NCBI GenBank assembly: GCA_020633435.1
Contig: JACKDP010000002.1
Span: forward strand, 434,001-498,000
Source of the DNA: Myxococcales bacterium
GTDB lineage: Bacteria; Myxococcota_A; Bradymonadia; UBA7976; UBA1532
DNA: 64,000 nt
Direction: 5' to 3'
Shown here one piece after another: positions 18,031-29,010 of the stretch. A program made the translations under genes and the position numbers. Below the pieces are notes generated by a model. The model was given only the letters and a program-made list of their open reading frames with translations, was not told the origin of the DNA and searched no databases. The stretch's first letter is position 1. Each line of letters opens with the position of its first letter.

Positions 18031-18429
18031 ATGATCCAGCAGCCTGAGCAGTGGCACGCCGTCGGGCGTCGCAAGACCTCGGTGGCGCGCGTGTACCTCC
18101 GGCCCGGCACGGGCACGATCACGGTCAACGGCCGGTCGTTCGAGGACTACTTCCCCCGCGCCACCAGCCGCATGCAGATCCTGCAGCCCTTCGAGCTGAC
18201 CCAGACCCTGGGCCAGTTCGACGTGCTCATCAACGCGTCGGGCGGGGGCTCGTCCGGGCAGGCGGGGGCCGTGCGCCACGCCATCACCCGCGCCCTCATG
18301 CAGTACGACGCGGAGCTGCGCGGCGGCCTGAAGCGCGCCGGCTTCGTGACGCGCGACGCCCGCGAGGTCGAGCGCAAGAAGTACGGTCGCCCCGGCGCCC
18401 GCAAGCGGTTCCAGTTCAGCAAGCGCTGA
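18031..18429 (+). CDS. rpsI: Small ribosomal subunit protein uS9
   Basis: S9 (132 residues) ends in the invariant C-terminal tail RKRFQFSKR, whose last Arg contacts the P-site tRNA in the 30S subunit. Other signatures are AVGRRKTSVARVYLRPG, GGGSSGQAGAVRHAITRAL and GFVTRDAREVERKKYGRPGA. AGGAG (18021-18025) five bases before the ATG sets the start. The 113-base gap after rplM contains a small hairpin with a TTCG-containing loop (17973-17986), perhaps an mRNA processing or stability element between the two ribosomal genes. Confidence 0.97.
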   Translation: MIQQPEQWHAVGRRKTSVARVYLRPGTGTITVNGRSFEDYFPRATSRMQILQPFELTQTLGQFDVLINASGGGSSGQAGAVRHAITRALMQYDAELRGGLKRAGFVTRDAREVERKKYGRPGARKRFQFSKR

Positions 18430-18430
18430 G

Positions 18431-19450
18431 ATGGAGCCGCGCCGGGTCGCGCTGGTGGGGGCCACGGGCTACACGGGGGCCGAGCTGCTTCGCTTGCTGC
18501 TCGGCCACCCGCAGGCCCGCCTGACCGGTCTCTACGGGCGCGCCCAGGCGGGCCGGCCCATCGCCGAGTCGCTGCCCGCCTTCGCGGGGGTGGCCCTCCC
18601 CCCCGTCTCCCGCTTCGACGCCGCCGAGGTGGCCAGCCAGGCCGACTTCGCCTTCCTGGCGGTGCCCCATGGCGCCGCCCAGGAGGCCGCGGCCAGCTTG
18701 CTGGCGGCCGGCGTCCGGGTCATCGACCTGAGCGCCGATCACCGCTTCGACGATCCGGCCTTCTACGCCCGGGTCTACAGCCCCCACGCCCACCCCGAGT
18801 CCCTGGCGCTGACCACCTACGGCCAGCCCGAGCGGTTCCGCGATCGCATCCGCGACGCCCGCATCGTGGGCTCGGCGGGCTGCTACCCCACCAGCGTCAT
18901 CCTCGCGGCGGGCCCCGCCCTCGACGCGGGCATCGTGCTGCCCGAGGTCATCGCCGACTGCAAGTCGGGGGTGAGCGGCGCCGGCCGGGTGCCGGGCGCG
19001 GGCACGCACTTCTCGGAGACGAGCGAGGGGCTGCACGCCTACAAGACGCTGGCCCACCGGCACGCGCCGGAGATCAGCCGGGCCCTGGGCGGCGTGCGGG
19101 TGCGCTTCGTGCCCCACCTCATCCCCATGAACCGGGGCATCCTGGCGACGGTGTACCTGCGGCTCCAGCCCGGGGTCGACGCCGCCCAGGTGCGGGCGGT
19201 GTACGAAAAGGCCTTTGAGAACGAGACGTTCGTCGCGTTGCTCCCGGCCGGCGCGCACCCCGACACCCGGCACGTCCGCGGCACGAACCGCTGCCACATC
19301 GGCCTGTTCGTCGACGACGACCTGCTGGTGGTGCAGTCGGTCATCGACAACCTGGGCAAGGGCGCGGCGGGCCAGGCCATCCAGTGCTTCAACCTGATGG
19401 CGGGGCTCCCGGAGGACACCGGCCTCCAGCACACCGCCCTCTTCCCCTGA
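18431..19450 (+). CDS. argC: N-acetyl-gamma-glutamyl-phosphate reductase
   Basis: ArgC reduces N-acetylglutamyl phosphate to the semialdehyde with NADPH, the third step of arginine synthesis. The protein (339 residues) has the nucleotide motif VALVGATGYTGAELLR at the N-terminus and catalytic Cys151 in GSAGCYPTS. Conserved segments SGVSGAGR and FVPHLIPMNRGILATVY follow. The ATG is one base after the rpsI stop, so arginine synthesis here is tied to a ribosomal operon with no other arg genes nearby. Confidence 0.96.
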   Translation: MEPRRVALVGATGYTGAELLRLLLGHPQARLTGLYGRAQAGRPIAESLPAFAGVALPPVSRFDAAEVASQADFAFLAVPHGAAQEAAASLLAAGVRVIDLSADHRFDDPAFYARVYSPHAHPESLALTTYGQPERFRDRIRDARIVGSAGCYPTSVILAAGPALDAGIVLPEVIADCKSGVSGAGRVPGAGTHFSETSEGLHAYKTLAHRHAPEISRALGGVRVRFVPHLIPMNRGILATVYLRLQPGVDAAQVRAVYEKAFENETFVALLPAGAHPDTRHVRGTNRCHIGLFVDDDLLVVQSVIDNLGKGAAGQAIQCFNLMAGLPEDTGLQHTALFP

Positions 19451-19453
19451 GGG

Positions 19454-19888
19454 ATGTGCGGCCCGATCCTGCTGGGGGGCGTGCTCCTCCTCCTCGGTGA
19501 GTTCGCCCTGCTGGTCGAGGTCGGCACGCGCGTCGGCGCGCTACCCACCGTCGGCCTGACCATCGTGACGGCGGCCGTCGGCCTCTGGGCCGCGCAGGAT
19601 CAGGGGCTGGCCACGGTGGAGCGCATCCGCAACGGCCAGCTCCGGGGCCAGGGCCCCACCGACGTGGACATGGTGGACGGCTCGCTGGTGGCGCTGGCGG
19701 CGGTCTTCCTCTTCCTGCCCGGGTTCATCACCGACGTCCTCGGGGCGCTGCTGCTCCTGCCGCCGCTGCGGCGGCTGGTGGCGCGGGCCATCTCGCGGCG
19801 GATGGGGCCCCCGGGCGGCGGACCCGGCGGCGGGCCCGGCGGCGGCCCCGGCCGGCGCGTCTTCGTCGTGCGCAAGATCGACGAGTGA
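19454..19888 (+). CDS. fxsA: FxsA family membrane protein
   Basis: This 144-residue inner-membrane protein has two N-terminal hydrophobic segments, a short cytoplasmic stretch with DVDMVDGSLVALA, a third hydrophobic segment with the family signature FLPGFITDVLGALLLLPP, and a Gly/Pro-rich cytoplasmic tail (PPGGGPGGGPGGG). FxsA proteins are widespread; the E. coli protein is named for suppressing F-plasmid exclusion of phage T7, and its normal function is unclear. It follows argC by three bases and overlaps nfi by four (GTGA). Confidence 0.85.
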   Translation: MCGPILLGGVLLLLGEFALLVEVGTRVGALPTVGLTIVTAAVGLWAAQDQGLATVERIRNGQLRGQGPTDVDMVDGSLVALAAVFLFLPGFITDVLGALLLLPPLRRLVARAISRRMGPPGGGPGGGPGGGPGRRVFVVRKIDE

Positions 19889-20556
19889 GCCTGCACCCCT
19901 GGCCCACGACGGCCGCCGAGGCCGAGGCCCTGCAGCACGGCCTGGTGGATCGGGTGCGGCTCGAGCCCCTGCCGCCCCTCACCGACGCCACCCTCATCGC
20001 CGGCTGCGACCTGGCCTACGACAAGGACGAGGCCCGCTGCTACGCGGTGGTGGTGGTCACGCGGGCGTGGGGGCGCGAGGTGGTGGCGACGGCCGAGGCC
20101 GTGCGGCCGGTGGAGTTCCCCTACGTGCCCGGGCTGCTGTCGTTCCGGGAGGTGCCGGCGCTGCTGGCCGCCTTCGCCGGCCTGTCCGTGACGCCGGACG
20201 TGGTGATGTGCGACGGCCAGGGCGTCGCGCACCCGCGGCGCTTCGGCCTGGCGTGCCACCTGGGGCTCTGGCTGGACGTGCCCGCCGTGGGCTGCGCCAA
20301 GTCGCGGCTGCTGGGCGAGCACGACGCGCTGCCGGCGCAGGTCGGCAGCACGCCGCTGCGGGTGGACGGCGCGCCGGTGGGCGACCTGGTGCGGCGGATC
20401 GCCGGGGTGAAGCCGGTGTACGTCAGCCCCGGCCACCGCGCCGACCGGGCGAGCGCCGTGGCCCTCGTCCTGGGCTGCGCCGGCGCCTACCGGCTGCCCG
20501 AGCCCGTGCGCCTGGCCGACATCGCGACCCGCGTCCTGCGGGCCGAGGCGCCCTGA
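19885..20556 (+). CDS. nfi: Endonuclease V (deoxyinosine 3'-endonuclease)
   Basis: Endonuclease V nicks DNA at the second bond 3' of deoxyinosine, starting repair of deaminated adenine. The 223-residue protein has the family motifs: AGCDLAYDK (first catalytic Asp), the wedge FPYVPGLLSFREVPAL, VMCDGQGVAHPRRFGLA (second Asp) and GCAKSRLLG. The GTG start overlaps the fxsA stop (GTGA), indicating coupling. It is the last gene of the rplM-led cluster. Confidence 0.94.
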   Translation: MSLHPWPTTAAEAEALQHGLVDRVRLEPLPPLTDATLIAGCDLAYDKDEARCYAVVVVTRAWGREVVATAEAVRPVEFPYVPGLLSFREVPALLAAFAGLSVTPDVVMCDGQGVAHPRRFGLACHLGLWLDVPAVGCAKSRLLGEHDALPAQVGSTPLRVDGAPVGDLVRRIAGVKPVYVSPGHRADRASAVALVLGCAGAYRLPEPVRLADIATRVLRAEAP

Positions 20557-20570
20557 GTCCGCGGGCGAGG

Positions 20571-20599
20571 TGGACCCCCGACCGGAGGTTCGGTAGCTT
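20571..20599 (+). promoter_or_regulatory. Candidate promoter giving a leaderless regulator mRNA
   Basis: TGGACC (20571-20576), 17 bases, TAGCTT (20594-20599), then the ATG only seven bases later. Transcription should start at or next to the A of the start codon, and no Shine-Dalgarno sequence is present. Confidence 0.45.
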
Positions 20600-20605
20600 C
20601 GCCCC

Positions 20606-21970
<1,365 letters not shown>

Positions 21971-22161
21971 GAGGGGTTTGGGAGGTGTTTGGGTTTTGAA
22001 GGCCTCGATGGGCCGCCCAACCCCGCAATACTCTTTCTTTCCTTGACGGCCGAACGCTCCCAGACCCAAACTCGCGCAAGGACGGAAACAGCCCCCAGCC
22101 CGCGCTGTCCGCGGGTCGGGGGGTCGAACCATCCACCTCGTCCCCGCTCAGGAACGGCTCC

Positions 22162-23229
22162 ATGGCGAGACGGAAGAACGCCCTCGGGCTCGACATCGGC
22201 TCCAGCTCAGTCAAGCTGGTGCAGTTTCGGGAGTCGAAGAAGGGCATCGAACTGGCCAACTTCTCGATGGCGCCGCTCCCGTCGGAGGCCATCGTGGATG
22301 GCGCCTTGATGAACTCCCCGGCGGTCGTGGACACCATCCAGAGCATGGTCTCCGCGCAGAAGCTGAAGTCGCGGGAGGTGGCCGTCTCGGTCAGCGGCCA
22401 CTCGGTCATCATCAAGAAGATCTCGCTGCCGGCCATGACCCCCGAGGAGCTCGCCGAGAGCATCCGGTGGGAGGCCGAGCAGTACATCCCCTTCGACATC
22501 AACGACGTCTACCTCGACTACGAGACGCTCAAGGAGCGGCCGGAGCAGGGGCAGATGGACGTGCTGCTGGTGGCCGCCAAGCGCGAGATCGTCGACGAGT
22601 ACCTCAGCGTGGTGCGCGAGGCGGGCCTGGAGCCGGTGGTGGTCGACGTCGACTGCCTCACCATCCAGAATGCCTTCGAGGTGGCCTATGGCTACTCCCT
22701 CGGCGAGACCATCGTGCTCATCGACGTGGGCGCGAGCACGCTGAACATCAACGTGCTCTCCGGCAAGGCCACCACGTTCACCCGTGACATCAGCATGGGT
22801 GGCAACCAGTACACCGAGGAGATCCAGAAGCAGCTCGGCGTCTCCTACGACGAGGCCGAGGCCTACAAGCTGGGCGGCGAGAAGGGCGTGGACGCCGACT
22901 CCGTGGTCCCCCACGAGGTCGAGCGGGTGATGACCCAGGTCAGCGAGTCCATCGCCAGCGAGATCCACCGCTCCCTGGACTTCTACCTGGCCACCTCCTC
23001 CGAGGGGCGGCTCTCCAAGATCTACCTGTCGGGCGGGTCGGCGAAGGTCCCCTCCCTGGCTCGCACCATCGAGCAGCGCGTCGGTGTCCAGGTCGAGCAG
23101 TTCGATCCGTTCCGCAACGTGCAGATCGATCCCAAGCTGTTCAACCTCGAGTACATCAACGAGATCCGCCCGCTGGCCTGTGTCGCCGTGGGGCTGGGCC
23201 TCCGCTATCGGGGCGACAAGGGGCGGTAG
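22162..23229 (+). CDS. pilM: Type IV pilus assembly actin-like ATPase PilM
   Basis: PilM (355 residues) is the cytoplasmic actin-fold protein of the type IV pilus alignment complex and binds the N-terminus of PilN. Visible features are the phosphate-1 motif LGLDIGSSSVKLV, EQYIPFDINDVYLDYE, LIDVGASTLNINV with the phosphate-2 region, and YLSGGSAKVPSL for the adenosine site. Length and start fit the family. Stop and pilN start are three bases apart. It heads pilMNOPQ in the standard order. Confidence 0.96.
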   Translation: MARRKNALGLDIGSSSVKLVQFRESKKGIELANFSMAPLPSEAIVDGALMNSPAVVDTIQSMVSAQKLKSREVAVSVSGHSVIIKKISLPAMTPEELAESIRWEAEQYIPFDINDVYLDYETLKERPEQGQMDVLLVAAKREIVDEYLSVVREAGLEPVVVDVDCLTIQNAFEVAYGYSLGETIVLIDVGASTLNINVLSGKATTFTRDISMGGNQYTEEIQKQLGVSYDEAEAYKLGGEKGVDADSVVPHEVERVMTQVSESIASEIHRSLDFYLATSSEGRLSKIYLSGGSAKVPSLARTIEQRVGVQVEQFDPFRNVQIDPKLFNLEYINEIRPLACVAVGLGLRYRGDKGR

Positions 23230-23232
23230 GCG

Positions 23233-23907
23233 ATGATCCGGATCAACCTCCTGCCCTCCCAGAAGGGGGGCCGCTCGGGTGGCGGTGGCCGCGGCTTCAT
23301 GGCCCTGGCGCTCATCCTGCTGGCCCTGGAAGGGGGGGCGCTGTTCTTCCTCCAGAGCGAGGCGGACACCGAGTTCCAGCAGCTCGTCAAGAAGAACACC
23401 GACACCGAGCGGATGATCACCGAGCTCAAGAAGAAGACCGCCGAGGTCGCCCAGCTCGAGCGCGAGAAGGCCGAGCTGAAGCGCCAGAAGGAGGTCCTCG
23501 ACGCCCTGATCGAGGGGCAGAGCGGCCCGGTGAACATGCTCTTCGAGCTCTCGGAGATCCTGCGGCCCGAGGATGACCCCCAGCGCAAGCTGGAGCAGGC
23601 CAACCGCGGCTGGAACCCGGACTGGGATCCGCGGCGGCTGTGGATCGACGGGTTCATCGAGAAGGCCCGCGTGGTGAAGTTCTCGGGCCACGCCCGCAGC
23701 AACGAGGACGTCGCCGAGCTGCTGCACCGGCTCAACAGCTCCCGGCACTTCGCCGAGGTGACGCTGCAGTTCTCCGAGACGGTGGCGGTGCCCGAGCTGG
23801 GTGGCATCAAGCTGCAGCGCTTCGCCATCGAGGCGCTGGCGCTCTACGGGCCGGCGGACGTGCAGCGGCTGGCCTCGGGCGAGCTGACCCTGGAGCGGAA
23901 GAAGTGA
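23233..23907 (+). CDS. pilN: Type IV pilus assembly protein PilN
   Basis: PilN (224 residues) starts with MIRINLLPSQK, the conserved cytoplasmic tail that docks into PilM. A Gly-rich linker and one transmembrane helix (residues ~20-40) follow, then a periplasmic coiled coil (roughly 45-95) and a ferredoxin-like domain that dimerises with PilO. The family is usually about 180-220 residues. It is co-transcribed with pilM and pilO; the gap to pilO is 36 bases. Confidence 0.94.
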   Translation: MIRINLLPSQKGGRSGGGGRGFMALALILLALEGGALFFLQSEADTEFQQLVKKNTDTERMITELKKKTAEVAQLEREKAELKRQKEVLDALIEGQSGPVNMLFELSEILRPEDDPQRKLEQANRGWNPDWDPRRLWIDGFIEKARVVKFSGHARSNEDVAELLHRLNSSRHFAEVTLQFSETVAVPELGGIKLQRFAIEALALYGPADVQRLASGELTLERKK

Positions 23908-23943
23908 TGGCCCAGTCGACCTGGCGCGGGGAGGGAGGGGCCC

Positions 23944-24558
23944 ATGGCTGACACCCTCGACAAGTTCGCCGCGGTGCCGACGTCGCAGAAGATCGCCCTG
24001 CTGATCTTCATCATGGTCGGCATCGGCGCCGCCTGGTACTTCCTCATGTACGAGGAGTCCCTGGGCAAGATCTCCAAGGAAAACGCGCGGGTACCGGTGC
24101 TGGCCAAGGAGCTCTCGGCCGAGCGCGACGTGGCGGACCACCTGGAGGAGCACCGCGCCGAGATCCAGGAGCTCAAGCGGCTGCGCGACGAGATGCGCTC
24201 CCGCCTGCCCGACAACGCCGAGATCGCCGAGCTGCTCCAGCAGATCCACAGCCAGGCCAAGATCGTCGGCCTGGAGATCTCGCGGTTCGAGCGCGGTGAG
24301 ATGCTGCGCGAGGCGCTGTACGCGCGCATCCCGGTCAAGATGATCCTGACGGGCACGTTCAGCCAGATCGCGTCCTTCTACTTCAACCTGGGCCAGCTCC
24401 AGCGCATCGTGAACGTGCAGGACATCGAGCTGACGACCATCCGCCGCGGCAGCGACGTGGCGGAGGAGCGGCTGGTGGCCAACTGCGTCGCGACGACGTA
24501 CCAGTACATCCCGGGGGCCGAGCTGGCCGCGCCGGCGTCGGCCGGGGGGAAGAAGTGA
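23944..24558 (+). CDS. pilO: Type IV pilus assembly protein PilO
   Basis: PilO (204 residues) is the inner-membrane partner of PilN. It has a short cytoplasmic N-terminus, one transmembrane helix (about residues 18-36, IALLIFIMVGIGAAWYF), a periplasmic coiled coil to about 100, and a C-terminal ferredoxin-like domain with FSQIASFYFNLGQLQRIVNV, typical of PilO. GGGGAGGGAGGGG before the ATG forms the ribosome-binding site. Its stop overlaps the pilP start (TGATG). Confidence 0.94.
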   Translation: MADTLDKFAAVPTSQKIALLIFIMVGIGAAWYFLMYEESLGKISKENARVPVLAKELSAERDVADHLEEHRAEIQELKRLRDEMRSRLPDNAEIAELLQQIHSQAKIVGLEISRFERGEMLREALYARIPVKMILTGTFSQIASFYFNLGQLQRIVNVQDIELTTIRRGSDVAEERLVANCVATTYQYIPGAELAAPASAGGKK

Positions 24559-25148
24559 TGCGTCACCTCCTCCTCCTCGCCTGCGCCTCCCTGATGGCGC
24601 TGCCCGCGGTGGGCTGCGGCGATGACCCGCCGCCCCAGGCGCCGCGTCGCCGCCGGGCGGCGGCGGCAGCCCCCGCCTCGACGGCCGGGGCGGTGGTGGC
24701 CGACGAGGCGCGGCTGCCGAAGAAGCTGCGGGGCCTGACGGCCGCCGACTGGGCCGCGGTGCCCGATCTGGCGAAGCGCCTGCGCGACGCCCGCGACCCC
24801 TTCCGCCCGTATGTCGAAGATCTGGTGGTCGTCGATCGGCCGCCGGAGATCATGCCCGACGAGCAGCGCCTGGAGACGAAGATCCAGGAGCCGCCGGCCA
24901 ACCTGAAGCTGATCGCCATCATCACGGGCACCGCGGTGCACCGGGCGATGGTGAACGACTCCAATGGCCTGGGGCATGTGATTCGTCCTGGTGACATGGT
25001 GGGTGACGAGATCCCGTACCGGGTCGCTCGCATCACCCGCAACGAGGTCCTCTTCCAGCCGATCCAGCCGCCCACGGCCGAGAAGAAGCTCGAGGATGTG
25101 CGAAAGGCCCTCCTCACCCAGGAAGAGCTCGAGGAGCAACTCCCGTGA
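24558..25148 (+). CDS. pilP: Type IV pilus assembly lipoprotein PilP
   Basis: PilP (196 residues) links the PilNO dimer to the PilQ secretin. A signal peptide with lipobox (LPAVGC, Cys16) is followed by a linker and a C-terminal beta domain. That domain carries DARDPFRPYV and the beta-strand pattern LKLIAIITGTAVHRAMV, GHVIRPGDMVG and YRVARITRNEVLF characteristic of PilP. The ATG at 24558 overlaps the pilO stop; a GTG one codon earlier is also possible. Confidence 0.93.
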   Translation: MRHLLLLACASLMALPAVGCGDDPPPQAPRRRRAAAAAPASTAGAVVADEARLPKKLRGLTAADWAAVPDLAKRLRDARDPFRPYVEDLVVVDRPPEIMPDEQRLETKIQEPPANLKLIAIITGTAVHRAMVNDSNGLGHVIRPGDMVGDEIPYRVARITRNEVLFQPIQPPTAEKKLEDVRKALLTQEELEEQLP

Positions 25149-25171
25149 GGCGTCCAGAGGAAAGTAGCGCG

Positions 25172-28100
25172 ATGCGTCGATCCCCGATCCGTGACCGCGG
25201 CCTGCGCGCTGTGCCGGCGGTGCTTGCCGGCCTGGTGCTTGCGTTCGTGCTGCCGGCCCGCGCCGACGACGATGCAACCAACCGCCTGACCCGGGTGGAG
25301 GTGCGCGAGACGGACGTCGCGACCGAGATCGTGCTGCAGGGCACGGTCCCTCCCACGTTCACCGTCTTCAAGCTCAGCGATCCCACCCGGCTCTTCGTCG
25401 ACGTGGCCAACGCTGATGTGTCGGCGGTCCAGACGCCCATCGAGGTGGAGAACGGCGTGGTCGGTCAGATCACGGCGCTCCAGTTCAGCGATGACGTCGT
25501 GACGGTCGGCCGGCTCATCGTGGGCCTCGAGGTGGACGCCCCGTACACCGTCAAGGCGGTGGGCGACACCCTGGTCGTGACGGTGGACGCCAGCCGGCGG
25601 ACGGACAAGAAGCCCGTCAGCCTCGGCCCGACCGGCGGTGACGCCGGGGCCGCCGTGGCCGCCGCCGAGGTGAAGGTCCGCGAGGCCGAGCGCCGCGCCG
25701 AAGAGGCCAGCCAGCGCGCCCGCGAGGCCGAGGCCCGCGCCCGCCAGGCCGAGGATCGCGCCAAGACCGCCGACGAGCGGGCCAGCGCCCTCGCCCAGGC
25801 CCGCGCCCAGGACTCCCAGGCCCGGGGCAGCGCCGACGCCGCCCGCGCGGCCGCCGAGGCCTGCGCCCAGGAGGCCGAGGCCCAGGCGACGGAGGCCGCC
25901 GCCCGCGCTCGCGAGGCGGAGGCCCGCGCGGCGGTGGCCGAGGCCCGCGCCCGTGAGGCGGAGGCCCGCGCCCTCGCCGTCGAGTCGGCGGCCCGCACGC
26001 AGGCGGCCCAGGCCATCGCGGCCGGCCGTGGCGACGCCGCCGAGGCCCAGGCCAGCGCCCGCGCTGCCGCCCAGGAGGCCGCCGAGGCCGGGCCCGCGCT
26101 CGCGCCGCCGAGACCCGCAGCCGCGAGGCGGAGGCCCGCGCCGCCGCCCTGGCCAAGGCCGTGGCCGAGGCCCGCACCGAGGTGCAGCAGGCGGAGGCCC
26201 GCGCGGCCGCCGCCGACGACGCCGCGAAGACCCGCGTCGCCGAGGCCGAGGCCCGCATCCGCGCCGAGGCGGAGGCCCGCGCCCAGGCCGACCAGGCCGC
26301 CGCCGCCCGCATCCGCGCCGAGGCCGAGGCCCGCATCCAGGCCATGGCCCAGGCCCGCGCCGACACCGAGAAGGCCGCCGAGGCCCGCATCCGCGCGGCC
26401 CAGCAGGCCGCCGCCGCCGCCGACGCCCGCGCTCTCCAGGCCGCCCGCGCTGCCGAGCAGCAGGCCCAGGCCGCGACGGGCACCGCCCAGAAGGCCGAGG
26501 ACGCCGCGTCCCGCCTGGCGGTGGCCGAGAAGCGCGCCAACGAGGCCGAGACCCGCGCCGCCCGCGCCGAGGCCCGCGCCGCCAAGGCCGAGGCCGAGCG
26601 CCAGCGCCTCGCCGCCGAGCTCGCCTCGCTGGCGCAGCAGAAGGCGGACGCCGAGGCCCAGATCGCCCGCTTCGAGAGCGAGCAGGCCCGCCTGTCGGCG
26701 GATCTGGTCGCCGCCCGCGCCGCCAAGGACGCCGAGCGCACCCGGGTGCTCGAGGCCGAGGAGCGCGCCCAGGCCGCCGGCCTCGCCGCCGAGCGCGCCC
26801 GCGTCGCCCAGCTCGAGTCGGCCCAGGCCGCCTCCGGCCTCGACCAGCGCGTCGCCGCCCTCGAGGCCCAGCTCGAGGCCGCCAAGGCCGCCGACCGCAC
26901 CGACGACGTGGGTCGCCTGCAGGGCGAGCTGGCCTCGGTGGCCGGTGAGGGCGCGGCGCTGCGGGCCACCCTGCAGAACCGCGAGGACGAGCTCGCCGCG
27001 GCCCGCGCCGAGGCCGCCCGCAGCCAGGGCGAGGCCGCCCGGCTGGCCAGCGAGCTGGAGGAGGCCCGCAAGGCCGTCGCCGAGGCGCAGGTCGCCCAGG
27101 CCCAGCCCGTCGAGCCGGCCCCCGTGGTCGAGCCGGCCCCCGTGGTCGAGCCGGCCCCGCCGGTCGCGGTGGTCGAGCCGGCCCCGGTCGCGCCCGCCCA
27201 GGTGCTGCCGCCGCCGACCGTCGCGCTGGCCCGCATCACCAACGTGCGCTTCGACGACGACGCCACCGGCACCGCCATCCGGGTGACGTTCACGGGCAAG
27301 CCCGTGTACCAGACCCGCCAGGAGGGTGAGCGCACCCGGGTGCTGGAGTTCCAGAACGCCCGCATCGATCCCGCCCTGGAGCGCACGCTGGACACCAGCG
27401 AGTTCGCCAGCGCCGTGCAGATCGTCTCGAGCTTCCAGGCCCCGCCCCCGGGCGACCAGGTCCGCGTCGTCGTGACGCTGAGCGAGCAGGTCAAGGAGGA
27501 CGTCGTGGTCGAGGGCAACACCCTCGCCTGGACGTTCGGCAAGCCCCGGGCCTCCCGCCCGGTGGTCGGCGCGGTGCCCCCGCCGCCCGCCTGGTCGGCG
27601 CCGCCGCCGCCCGCGCCCGTGAAGTTCGATCAGCCCCAGGCGGCGGCCTTCACCGCCCCCATGCAGCCCATCGCGGGCTTCACCGGGGCCCGGCGCCGCG
27701 CGGCGCCCGTGCGGCGCTACACCGGCCGCCGCATCAACATCGACATCAAGGATGGCGACATCCACAACATCCTCCGGCTGCTCGCCAAGGAGGGCAACGT
27801 CAACATCGTGACCAGCGACGACGTGAAGGGGACGGTCACCGTCCACCTGAAGCTCGTCCCCTGGGACCAGGCCCTCGACATCATCCTGCAGACCAAGGGC
27901 CTGGGCATGGTGCGCGATGGCGACATCATCCGCGTCGCCCCCGCTGAGGTGCTGGCCAAGGAGCGCGACCTCCAGCTCCAGCAGCAGGAGGTCAAGGAGA
28001 AGCTCAAGCCCCTGCTGGTCAAGCTCATCACGGTGAACTACGCGAGCGCCTCCGACCTGCTGCCCCGCGTGCGCAGCGTCCTGAGCGACCGCGGCAAGGC

Positions 28101-29010
28101 CGAGTTCGACGAGCGCACCAACACGGTCATCGTGAAGGACGTGCAGGAGAACGTGGAGGCCGCCGAGGACATCGTGTCGCGCCTCGACACCCAGACGCCC
28201 CAGGTCCTCATCGAGGCCCGCATCGTCGAGGTGAACACGGTCGACTCGCTGCAGCTCGGCATCCAGTGGGGCGGCAACGCCCTGGCCAGCCCCGCGCTCG
28301 GCAACGGCACCGGCCTGCGCTTCCCGAGCGTGGTCGGCGTGCGCGGCGCCGCCGACGACGCCCAGACGCCCTCGACCGGCGTGGCCACCGTCCCGAACTT
28401 CGTGGTGAACCTGCCCGCGGCCGCCGGCGGCGGGTCCGGTGGTGCCCTCGGCCTGACCTTCGGCAGCATCGACGGCGCCTACAACCTCAACGTCCGGCTC
28501 TCGGCCTTCGAGAACCGCGGCACGGTCAAGATCGTGTCGAGCCCGAAGATCACCACGCTGGACAACAAGGAAGCCACGATCAGCCAGGGCGTCAGCATCC
28601 CCATCAGCCAGGTCTCGGCGGCGGGGACGCAGACGGTGTTCTTCGACGCGGTGCTGAAGCTCGAGGTCACGCCCCACGTGACCCAGGACGGCAACATCTA
28701 TCTGAAGATCCGCGCCGAGAACAACACGCCCGACTTCCAGAACGTGGGCGCCCGCGGTGACCCCACCATCCTGAAGAAGGAGGCCGAGACCGAGCTGCTC
28801 CTCAAGGACGGGGACACCACGGTCATCGGCGGCATCTACACCAGCAACGCGGGTCAGAACAGCTCCGAGGTCCCGTACCTCGCGCAGATCCCCATCCTGG
28901 GCGCGATCTTCCGCAACTACCAGGAGACGGATCGCCGCACCGAGCTGCTGATCTTCGTCACCCCCCGCATCGTCAACCGCTCCGCGACCAGGGTGCGGAC
29001 CGCCAACTGA
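25172..29010 (+). CDS. pilQ: Type IV pilus secretin PilQ with long coiled-coil insertion (one frame break)
   Basis: PilQ forms the outer-membrane pore for the pilus. Read across one frame change it has about 1279 residues, against about 900 in Myxococcus xanthus. Order: signal peptide (1-~30), AMIN domain (~35-120), an Ala/Glu/Arg coiled coil (~164-640, AREAEARA-type repeats), a PVEPAPVVEPAP hinge, a second AMIN domain (~686-790), the STN/N0 domain (INIDIKDGDIHNILRLLAKE, ~853-925), an N1 domain, and the secretin barrel with VPYLAQIPILGAIFRN near the end. The frame changes near 26091, where GAGGCCGGGCCCGC would read in frame if one A were present (GAGGCCGAGGCCCGC). An AGAGGAAA site precedes the ATG at 25172; a GTG at 25145 overlapping pilP is the alternative. 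Confidence 0.9.
25662..27100 (+). repeat. Low-complexity DNA encoding the PilQ coiled coil
   Basis: Degenerate repeats of GAGGCCCGCGCC-like units encode Glu-Ala-Arg-Ala runs for about 475 codons. The single-base frame break near 26091 lies inside it. Confidence 0.75.

Noticed and set aside
22110..22145. T-loop-like GGTTCGACC on the minus strand as a possible tRNA
   Set aside because: No 5-bp T-stem, anticodon arm or acceptor stem can be formed around it.
21971..22161. Sigma-54 promoter before pilM
   Set aside because: No TGGCAC-N5-TTGC-like sequence was found; a TTGACG at 22043 has no matching -10.
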